DNA of 64,000 nucleotides from Alicyclobacillus pomorum DSM 14955 (GTDB taxonomy: Bacteria > Bacillota > Bacilli > Alicyclobacillales > Alicyclobacillaceae), in the NCBI RefSeq assembly GCF_000472905.1, contig NZ_AXAR01000008.1, forward strand, positions 46,676 to 110,675. Direction: 5' to 3'. This document shows positions 57,276-64,000 of this stretch, one piece after another. Every line of letters begins with the position of its first letter. The stretch's first letter is position 1. The notes under the pieces were generated by a model. It was not told the origin of the DNA. It made no database searches and saw nothing but the letters and a program-made list of their open reading frames with translations. The position numbers were made by a program, and so were the translations under genes.

Positions 57276-57596
57276 CTAGTCAATCACTTCGCCAGACTTT
57301 TTCGCGTAACGGACCTTCGTTCCGTCTTCAAGAAACTTGTAACCCACACGCGTCGGTTGACCTGTCTTCGGGTCTGCCAATTGCACGTTGGATACGTGAA
57401 TCGGCGCTTCCTTCTCAATGATGCCGCCTTCCGGATGCAGCGGATTCGGCTTCGTATGGCGCTTGACAATGTTCACGCCTTCCACAATCACGCGCTGCTC
57501 CTTTGGAAAGACCGCCAACACCGTCCCGGTCTTCGACTTGTCCTTCCCAGCAATCACGACGACCTTGTCGCCCTTCTTCACGTGTAACTTCGGCAT
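57276..57596 (-). CDS. rplX: 50S ribosomal protein L24
   Basis: 106 residues with an N-terminal KOW motif ([18 protein letters not shown]). It initiates assembly of the large subunit. It follows rplN after 111 bases, the longest gap in this part of the cluster apart from the rpsJ-rplC spacer. Confidence 0.97.
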   Translation of the reverse strand: MPKLHVKKGDKVVVIAGKDKSKTGTVLAVFPKEQRVIVEGVNIVKRHTKPNPLHPEGGIIEKEAPIHVSNVQLADPKTGQPTRVGYKFLEDGTKVRYAKKSGEVID

Positions 57597-57707
57597 TCGT
57601 AGACACCTCCTTGCTTCACGCGGCCGAACGTCGGCGAAGGTTCACTGGCTCTCACCGAACCCGCCTCGCCAAAACCGTTCGTGACTCATCACGTTCTCTG
57701 TGCCGTA

Positions 57708-58076
57708 TTACAAAACTTCCGGTGCGAGCGAGATGATCTTCATGAAGTCCCGGTCGCGCAACTCGCGTGCAACGGGTCCAAAGATACGCGTCCCACGTGG
57801 GCTCTTGTCTTCACGAATAATCACAGCCGCGTTTTCGTCGAACCGAATGTACGATCCGTCCGGGCGGCGCACCCCGCGGCGGCTACGCACGACAACCGCC
57901 TTTACAACGTCGCCTTTCTTGACAACGCCACCGGGTGTTGCACTCTTAACAGACGCGACGATGATGTCGCCAATGTTCGCAGTCTTGCGGTTGGAGCCTC
58001 CGAGCACGCGGAAACACATGATTTCCTTTGCGCCGGTATTGTCGGCAACCACCAATCTCGTTTGCGGTTGGATCAC
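57708..58076 (-). CDS. rplN: 50S ribosomal protein L14
   Basis: 122 residues, full length, with [20 protein letters not shown] and the late [19 protein letters not shown]. It contacts L19 and the small subunit. Confidence 0.98.
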   Translation of the reverse strand: MIQPQTRLVVADNTGAKEIMCFRVLGGSNRKTANIGDIIVASVKSATPGGVVKKGDVVKAVVVRSRRGVRRPDGSYIRFDENAAVIIREDKSPRGTRIFGPVARELRDRDFMKIISLAPEVL

Positions 58077-58104
58077 GGGAACAGCCTCCTTCCTAAAGGG
58101 AAGA

Positions 58105-58365
58105 TTAAATCACAACAGCCTTTTCAACGATTTCGACCAAGCGCCAGCGCTTCTCCTTGCTGAGCGGCCGCGTTTCCATGATGCGCACCGTATCGCCAAT
58201 CTTCGCCTCGTTATTTTCATCGTGAGCCTTGAACTTCTTCGTCCGGCGAATCGTCTTGCCGTACAGGGGGTGCTTTACGTTTTCCTCAACGGCGACCACG
58301 ATGGTCTTATCCATCTTGTCGCTGACGACTTTACCGACACGCACCTTCCGGTAATTGCGTTCCAT
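58105..58365 (-). CDS. rpsQ: 30S ribosomal protein S17
   Basis: An 86-residue OB-fold protein with [17 protein letters not shown] and [20 protein letters not shown]. The ATG at 58365 follows AAGGAGG. Confidence 0.98.
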   Translation of the reverse strand: MERNYRKVRVGKVVSDKMDKTIVVAVEENVKHPLYGKTIRRTKKFKAHDENNEAKIGDTVRIMETRPLSKEKRWRLVEIVEKAVVI

Positions 58366-58404
58366 CAATGAACCTCCTTCCTTCACTCACCACGCGTAAA
58401 TCGC

Positions 58405-58602
58405 TCAACCGATACCGAGTTCACGTTGCTTCAAAATCGTTTTCGCACGAGCGATGTCCTTGCGGACTTGCCGAATCCGCATCGGATTCTCCAACTGGCC
58501 GGTGGCAAGCTGGAAGCGGAGGTTGAACAACTCATCTTTCAGTTGATCGATGCGGCTTTCGATTTCTTCGGTTGTTAGGCCGCGAAGTTCCTTAGCTTTC
58601 AT
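58405..58602 (-). CDS. rpmC: 50S ribosomal protein L29
   Basis: 65 residues, a two-helix protein at the tunnel exit ([32 protein letters not shown]). Its start overlaps the rplP end by 11 bases, so the ribosome binding site is inside rplP. Confidence 0.97.
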   Translation of the reverse strand: MKAKELRGLTTEEIESRIDQLKDELFNLRFQLATGQLENPMRIRQVRKDIARAKTILKQRELGIG

Positions 58603-59026
58603 CAGCCTCACCACCTACCTCTTCGCGGAGTACAAACTTCGTCTTAATCGGCAGCTTATGAGCAGCAAGGCGCATCGCTTCGCGGGCGACTTCTTCGCTG
58701 ACTCCCGCCAACTCGAACAAGATGCGACCCGGCTTCACCACTGCTACCCACTTTTCCGGAGAACCCTTACCGCTACCCATACGGGTTTCGGCAGGTTTTT
58801 GCGTCACTGGCTTGCTCGGGAAAATCTTAATCCAGACCTTACCACCACGGCGGATGTAACGCGTCATGGCGATACGGGCTGCTTCAATTTGCCGGTTCGT
58901 AATCCATGCGGGTTCCAGGGCCTGCAAACCGTACTGTCCGAACGTGACTTCGTTGCCGCCCTTCGACTGACCCTTCATGCGACCACGGTGTTCTTTGCGG
59001 TGTTTGACCCGTTTTGGCATCAACAT
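58592..59026 (-). CDS. rplP: 50S ribosomal protein L16
   Basis: 144 residues with [17 protein letters not shown] and [18 protein letters not shown]. It shapes the A-site tRNA region of the large subunit. An in-frame ATG two codons later (59020) is the more usual N-terminus in the family. Confidence 0.97.
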   Translation of the reverse strand: MLMPKRVKHRKEHRGRMKGQSKGGNEVTFGQYGLQALEPAWITNRQIEAARIAMTRYIRRGGKVWIKIFPSKPVTQKPAETRMGSGKGSPEKWVAVVKPGRILFELAGVSEEVAREAMRLAAHKLPIKTKFVLREEVGGEADES

Positions 59027-59029
59027 GGC

Positions 59030-59695
59030 TTACTTGCCTCCTTCCTGCGCACCTTTGCGCGGCCGTTGTGGCAATACCTCGCCGCGGTAAATCCAGACTT
59101 TCACACCAATGCGGCCGTACGTCGTATGCGCTTCAGACAGCGCATAGTCGATGTCCGCACGCAGCGTGTGAAGAGGAACGGTGCCCTCTGAGTATCCTTC
59201 GGTCCGAGCGATTTCCGCACCGCCGAGACGACCAGAAACTTGCACCCGGATCCCTTTTGCACCCGCACGCATCGTGCGCTGAATGGCTTGCTTCATCGCA
59301 CGGCGGAACGATACGCGGCGCTCCAATTGGTTCGCGATGTTGTCCGCCACCAATTGTGCCGTCAAGTCCGGTGCTTTGATTTCAGAAATCGAGATGTGCA
59401 CACGCTTGCCAGTCAGGGCGTTCAGTTGGTTCCGGAGTGCATCGACTTCCGTGCCACCCTTCCCAATGACCATGCCCGGCTTCGCCGTGTTGATAATCAC
59501 GTTAATGCGATTTGCAGCGCGTTCAATATCCACAGCTGCAACCGCGGCGTCCTTCAGGCGCTTAAAGATATGTTTGCGAATCAGTAAGTCTTCGTGCAGG
59601 AGGTCCTGGTAGTCCTTCTTGTTGGCAAACCACTTGGATTCCCAGTCACGAATGATACCGATACGCAGTCCTACTGGGTTGACCTTTTGACCCAT
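59030..59695 (-). CDS. rpsC: 30S ribosomal protein S3
   Basis: 221 residues with an N-terminal KH domain ([16 protein letters not shown]) and a C-terminal domain ending in a Lys/Gly-rich tail. It guards mRNA entry. Confidence 0.98.
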   Translation of the reverse strand: MGQKVNPVGLRIGIIRDWESKWFANKKDYQDLLHEDLLIRKHIFKRLKDAAVAAVDIERAANRINVIINTAKPGMVIGKGGTEVDALRNQLNALTGKRVHISISEIKAPDLTAQLVADNIANQLERRVSFRRAMKQAIQRTMRAGAKGIRVQVSGRLGGAEIARTEGYSEGTVPLHTLRADIDYALSEAHTTYGRIGVKVWIYRGEVLPQRPRKGAQEGGK

Positions 59696-59711
59696 GCCGG
59701 TTGATCCCTCC

Positions 59712-60053
59712 TTACTTTTCCGCCACGACGACGGTGATGTGACTTGTGCGCTTCATAATGCTGTATGCACGACCCTGAGCGCGAGGATGGAACCGTTTCA
59801 GCGTCGGACCCGGATCCACGTAGATTTCCTTGACGAACAGACGATTCACGTCCATGTTGTGGTTGTTCTGCGCGTTCGCCACGGCCGACTTCAGTACCTT
59901 TTCAACAACCGGAGATGCCCCGCGCGGCGTCAGCTTCAAAATCGCGAAAGCTTCCGCGACGCGTTTGCCCCGAATCAAGTCAACGACCAGACGCACTTTG
60001 CGAGGCGCGATGCGAATGTACTTCGCGCGAGCCCGCGTTTGCGTTGCTTCCAT
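59712..60053 (-). CDS. rplV: 50S ribosomal protein L22
   Basis: 113 residues with [19 protein letters not shown] and the hairpin region [13 protein letters not shown] that lines the exit tunnel (macrolide-resistance site in other bacteria). Confidence 0.98.
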   Translation of the reverse strand: MEATQTRARAKYIRIAPRKVRLVVDLIRGKRVAEAFAILKLTPRGASPVVEKVLKSAVANAQNNHNMDVNRLFVKEIYVDPGPTLKRFHPRAQGRAYSIMKRTSHITVVVAEK

Positions 60054-60081
60054 GCCGCATCCTCCTTCCTAAAATCGCTCG

Positions 60082-60363
60082 TTACCGAGAACGCGATGAT
60101 TTTTCGTCGCCCGCGTGCCCCTTGAACGTACGCGTGGGCGCAAACTCACCCAACTTGTGTCCTACCATGTCTTCCGTCACATATACCGGCACGTGCTTGC
60201 GGCCGTCGTGCACACCGAACGTGTGACCCACGAACTGCGGAAAGATAGTGGAACGGCGAGACCACGTCTTGATGACGCGCTTTTCCCCCGAGGCATTCAA
60301 CGCCTCGACTTTCTTCATGAGATGGTCGTCTACAAACGGACCTTTCTTCAACGAGCGTCCCAT
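60082..60363 (-). CDS. rpsS: 30S ribosomal protein S19
   Basis: 93 residues with [19 protein letters not shown] and [20 protein letters not shown] C-terminal sequence. It lies in the head next to S13. Confidence 0.98.
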   Translation of the reverse strand: MGRSLKKGPFVDDHLMKKVEALNASGEKRVIKTWSRRSTIFPQFVGHTFGVHDGRKHVPVYVTEDMVGHKLGEFAPTRTFKGHAGDEKSSRSR

Positions 60364-60430
60364 CGTGTAACCTCCCTCCTCGCTGACTTAAATTCACCCA
60401 GTCAACGAAGCCTGGTTCAGGCTCCGGAAT

Positions 60431-61261
60431 TTACTTCTTGCGACGACGCACGATGTACTTATCCGACGGATTGTTCTTCTTGCGCGTCTTCTTGCCAAGC
60501 GTCGGTTTGCCCCATGGGGACATCGGAGACTTCCGGCCGACCGGTGCACGACCTTCACCACCACCATGCGGGTGGTCAACAGGGTTCATGACGACACCGC
60601 GAACCGTCGGACGCCGACCCAACCAACGAGAACGACCCGCCTTACCGATGTTGATATTCTCGTGGTCGAGGTTGCCGACCTGTCCTACCGTTGCACGGCA
60701 TTCCAGACGAACCAGACGCATTTCACCGGAGGCCAGGCGAATGTTCGCGTAGTCTCCTTCTTTCGCCATCAACTGCGCGTACGCGCCTGCAGCACGCGCC
60801 AACTGACCGCCTTTACCAGGCCTCAGCTCGATGTTGTGAATGGTGGTACCCACCGGAATATCAGACAACGGCAGCGCGTTCCCCGTGCGAATGTCAACGC
60901 CAGGACCGGAGACGACCGTGTCACCCACCTTCAGGTTGTGCGGCGCGAGAATGTAGCGCTTTTCGCCATCGGCGTACACCAAGAGCGCAATGCGCGCGGA
61001 ACGGTTCGGATCGTACTCAATCGTAGCAACCCTCGCCGGAATGCCATCTTTATTCCGCTTGAAGTCAATGATGCGGTACTGCCGTTTGTGGCCGCCGCCG
61101 TGGTGACGGACCGTGATTTTCCCCTGGTTGTTGCGGCCGGCGCGCTTCGAGAGCGGAGCCAGCAGCGACTTTTCGGGCTTGTCTGTGGTGATCTCTTCAA
61201 ACGTTGAGACAGACATGAAACGCCGACCAGGAGAGGTTGGGCGGTACTTTTTAATCCCCAC
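60431..61261 (-). CDS. rplB: 50S ribosomal protein L2
   Basis: 276 residues. The PTC-facing loop is [19 protein letters not shown], and a conserved middle reads [17 protein letters not shown]. It is essential for subunit joining. Confidence 0.98.
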   Translation of the reverse strand: MGIKKYRPTSPGRRFMSVSTFEEITTDKPEKSLLAPLSKRAGRNNQGKITVRHHGGGHKRQYRIIDFKRNKDGIPARVATIEYDPNRSARIALLVYADGEKRYILAPHNLKVGDTVVSGPGVDIRTGNALPLSDIPVGTTIHNIELRPGKGGQLARAAGAYAQLMAKEGDYANIRLASGEMRLVRLECRATVGQVGNLDHENINIGKAGRSRWLGRRPTVRGVVMNPVDHPHGGGEGRAPVGRKSPMSPWGKPTLGKKTRKKNNPSDKYIVRRRKK

Positions 61262-61299
61262 CGATACGACCTCCTTTTCGTTCGTCGATGCGTTGAAAA

Positions 61300-61584
61300 T
61301 TACGAGTTAAAAATTTCAATCGGCTTGGAATCCGGAGTCAACTTGACAATTGCCTTTTTCCGCTCCGATGTGTAGCCAACATGGCGCCCAACGCGCTTTT
61401 TCTTGCCCGGAACGCGCATGGTATGAACCGATTCAACCTTTACGCCAAACAGTTTTTCAACTGCTTGACGAATCTCAGTCTTGTTCGAGCGTTTGTCAAC
61501 TTCAAACACGTACTTGCCTTGCTCCATCAGCTCTGTGGAGCGCTCCGTGATCACCGGGCGCTTGACGAGGTCACGCGGATCCAT
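61300..61584 (-). CDS. rplW: 50S ribosomal protein L23
   Basis: 94 residues with [18 protein letters not shown] and [18 protein letters not shown]. It is a docking site for trigger factor and SRP at the tunnel exit. Its start overlaps the rplD stop by one base. Confidence 0.97.
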   Translation of the reverse strand: MDPRDLVKRPVITERSTELMEQGKYVFEVDKRSNKTEIRQAVEKLFGVKVESVHTMRVPGKKKRVGRHVGYTSERKKAIVKLTPDSKPIEIFNS

Positions 61585-62204
61585 TACGCGAACACCTCCT
61601 GCACCTTTTGAATCGCCGCCTTGGTGAGAACGAGATGGTCATGACGCAGGAGGTCATAGACGTTCACACCATTGGCGTCGGTGTACTTGACGTTTGGAAT
61701 GTTGCGTGCAGACAAAGCCGTATTGTCCTGCTTCTCGGCGTCCACAATCAACGCCTTGTTCAGGTTGAACTTCTTAAGCAACGCAACCATGTGTTTCGTT
61801 TTGATCTCGGGAAGCTGCAACTCGTCCAGTACGACCAACGTTCCAGCATCCACCTTCGAGGAAAGCGCGCTGTACAATGCAAGACGGCGCACCTTTTTGG
61901 GGACTTTGTACTTATAACTCCGCGGCGTCGGGCCAAAGACGGCGCCACCACCAACCCATTGTGGAGCCCGAATACTACCTTGACGAGCGCGACCTGTTCC
62001 CTTTTGACGCCAGGGTTTGCGGCCGCCGCCACTGACTTCCGAACGACCCTTCACCTTGTGCGTGCCCTGACGTTGGCCAGCCAGATACATGGTGACAACC
62101 TCATGCATCAAATCAGGCCGCAGCGCCGCGCCAAAGAGTCGCTCGTCGAGTTCAATTTCACCAACTTGCTCTGCGTTGATATTGAAGACCGGTACTTTCG
62201 GCAT
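61584..62204 (-). CDS. rplD: 50S ribosomal protein L4
   Basis: 206 residues with the tunnel loop [19 protein letters not shown] and a Rossmann-like globular part. It overlaps rplW by one base. Confidence 0.98.
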   Translation of the reverse strand: MPKVPVFNINAEQVGEIELDERLFGAALRPDLMHEVVTMYLAGQRQGTHKVKGRSEVSGGGRKPWRQKGTGRARQGSIRAPQWVGGGAVFGPTPRSYKYKVPKKVRRLALYSALSSKVDAGTLVVLDELQLPEIKTKHMVALLKKFNLNKALIVDAEKQDNTALSARNIPNVKYTDANGVNVYDLLRHDHLVLTKAAIQKVQEVFA

Positions 62205-62232
62205 GCGTCTGCCTCCTTTCTGTAAACCTTAC

Positions 62233-62862
62233 TTACTTTTGCTTCTTGATGGCCGAGCGAATTGTCACATACGAGTTTTTCGGTCCCGGAACGGCACCCT
62301 TCACCAGCAACAAGTTGCGATCCGCATCTACCCGGACCACTTGCAGGTTTTGTACTGTCGTGCGTTCACCGCCCATGCGACCAGCCATCGTCTGGCCTTT
62401 GAACACCCGGTTCGGAGCGATGGCACCCAGCGAACCAACGCCACGGTGGTACTTCGAGCCGTGAGCCATAGGACCGCGCGCTTGGTTGTGCCGCTTGATA
62501 GGGCCCGCGTAGCCCTTACCTTTCGAGGTACCAATGACGTCAACCATTTCTCCGACCTCGAATACATCCGGACCAAGTTGTTGACCGACTTCGTATTGTT
62601 CTAACGCGACGTCTCTCAACTCGCGCACATAGCGTTTTGCAGCGGTGTTGGCTTTTCGAGCGTGTCCTTGCTCAGCTTTCGTGGCACGACTTTGCTTCTT
62701 GTCGGCGAAGCCCAACTGGATGGCATTATAGCCGTCCGTGGCCACTTCCTTCTTTTGCAACACAATGCAGGGGCCTGCTTCAATCACAGTCACAGGGATG
62801 ACAGTGCCGTCTTCCGCGAACACTTGGGTCATACCCAATTTCCGCCCCAAGATGCCTTTCAT
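62233..62862 (-). CDS. rplC: 50S ribosomal protein L3
   Basis: 209 residues with [15 protein letters not shown] and the finger [20 protein letters not shown], which reaches the peptidyl-transferase centre. Confidence 0.98.
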   Translation of the reverse strand: MKGILGRKLGMTQVFAEDGTVIPVTVIEAGPCIVLQKKEVATDGYNAIQLGFADKKQSRATKAEQGHARKANTAAKRYVRELRDVALEQYEVGQQLGPDVFEVGEMVDVIGTSKGKGYAGPIKRHNQARGPMAHGSKYHRGVGSLGAIAPNRVFKGQTMAGRMGGERTTVQNLQVVRVDADRNLLLVKGAVPGPKNSYVTIRSAIKKQK

Positions 62863-62968
62863 ATGCGCACCTCCTCGGAGCCTTACTATATATTATCCGT
62901 TCACAGCGCCACGCGCTGCGTTCATTCGTAGCAACAGTGCCGCGTATCTCATTCTGATACACGCAGAA

Positions 62969-63331
<363 letters not shown>

Positions 63332-63467
63332 TCAGTGGTGCCCCATATGGCTGAGGACACATGAGCAACCTTTCGCCTCATAGCTGTCAGAGACCAACAT
63401 TCGAAATTATACTAGACGCCGCGCAAGAACACAAGGCGCTTCGGCAACTTCCCAAATTTGGGCAAAC

Positions 63468-63495
63468 GAAAGGCGAAGCAGACGCTTCGCCTTTC
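63468..63495 (-). terminator. Terminator of tuf
   Basis: GAAAGGCGAAGC (63468-63479), a four-base loop and GCTTCGCCTTTC (63484-63495), about 33 bases past the tuf stop. A short T tract follows on the minus strand. A separate palindrome CCCAAATTTGGG lies at 63451-63462. Confidence 0.82.
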
Positions 63496-63527
63496 TCCTG
63501 ATAAGTATATTTGCAAGACGTGAACAC

Positions 63528-64000
63528 TTACTTCGTGATGGCGCTGACGACGCCCGCACCCACGGTACGGCCACCTTCGCGGATAGCGAAGCGCGTACCT
63601 TCTTCAAGTGCAATCGGTGCAATCAGTTCGACGTCCATCGTGACGTTGTCGCCAGGCATAACCATTTCGGTGCCTTCCGGCAACTGCACAACGCCGGTGA
63701 CGTCGGTCGTACGGAAGTAGAACTGCGGACGATAGCCGTTGAAGAATGGGGTGTGACGTCCGCCTTCTTCTTTGGTCAGTACGTACACTTCAGCCTTGAA
63801 GTTGGTGTGCGGCTTGATGGAGCCAGGCTTGACCAAAACTTGACCACGTTCAACGTCTTTACGTTCTACACCGCGGAGCAGCGCACCGATGTTGTCACCC
63901 GCTTGCGCTTGGTCGAGCAGCTTGCGGAACATCTCAATACCGGTAGCAACCGTCTTGCGGCTCTCTTCTGCCAAACCAACGATTTCCACTTCGTCGCCAA
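63528..64000 (-). CDS. tuf: Elongation factor Tu, C-terminal part (cut by window edge)
   Basis: The last 157 codons: the end of domain 2 ([29 protein letters not shown]) and all of domain 3 ([21 protein letters not shown] is the core; [13 protein letters not shown] closes it). The GTPase domain is outside the window. EF-Tu delivers aminoacyl-tRNA. It lies upstream of rpsJ, as in Bacillus. Confidence 0.97.
   Translation of the reverse strand, partial: GDEVEIVGLAEESRKTVATGIEMFRKLLDQAQAGDNIGALLRGVERKDVERGQVLVKPGSIKPHTNFKAEVYVLTKEEGGRHTPFFNGYRPQFYFRTTDVTGVVQLPEGTEMVMPGDNVTMDVELIAPIALEEGTRFAIREGGRTVGAGVVSAITK

Overview
The window comes from a spore-forming Bacillota. The evidence is the Bacillus-type S10-spc-alpha ribosomal cluster, sporulation and germination genes (cwlD, gerD, kbaA, pdaB, a gerA-family gene), a cdaA-cdaR-glmM-glmS block with a glmS ribozyme, and Firmicutes regulators (BirA, CsoR, Zur, PerR-like, Rrf2). 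Gene order and moderate GC content suggest an Alicyclobacillaceae-like member of the Bacilli; this is inference. No tRNA, rRNA, CRISPR array, prophage or intact insertion sequence was seen.

Layout. 1-3600: start of a cut gene, a DltE-like dehydrogenase, bioB behind a palindromic BirA operator, and a sugar MFS porter. 3863-6494: csoR-copA-copZ, with copA broken by two lesions. 6561-10944: membrane and lipoprotein genes and an Nramp-related transporter behind an M-box Mg2+ riboswitch. 11299-17004: stress and redox genes (YwnA/YwnB-like pair, TlpA-like thioredoxin, PerR-like repressor), TerC-like and YitT membrane proteins, and a CHRD lipoprotein. 17156-18640: acyl-ACP desaturase, YdjO-like protein and cold-shock protein, which look like a cold/membrane-fluidity group. 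18888-20475: a frameshifted gerA-family gene. 20592-25671: arsR-acr3-arsC, then zur facing a znuCBA zinc importer. 25714-32751: pabBC fusion behind a structured leader, EamA exporter, ZIP transporter, an intact second CopA, and an ICMT-like methyltransferase.

33045-38769 is a cell-wall/c-di-AMP operon on the minus strand: cdaA, cdaR, glmM and glmS, the last controlled by a self-cleaving ribozyme. 38896-46131 holds a GDSL hydrolase, arginase and the sporulation group spoIIM-like, pdaB, kbaA, gerD, salA and cwlD. 46286-64000 is the translation super-cluster, all on the minus strand, from tuf (cut by the right edge) and rpsJ to rpsI. It carries rpsD between rpsK and rpoA. It lacks map after adk, and it lacks the ecfA1-ecfA2-ecfT genes that Bacillus has between rplQ and truA.

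The left half is rich in metal handling (Cu, As, Zn, Mg/Mn-type), fitting a metal-exposed habitat. The best leads for a second look are the M-box plus non-canonical Nramp pair, the structured leader upstream of pabBC, the decayed copA between intact csoR and copZ, and a 12-base word that recurs in four intergenic regions. No convincing wholly new multi-gene system was found.
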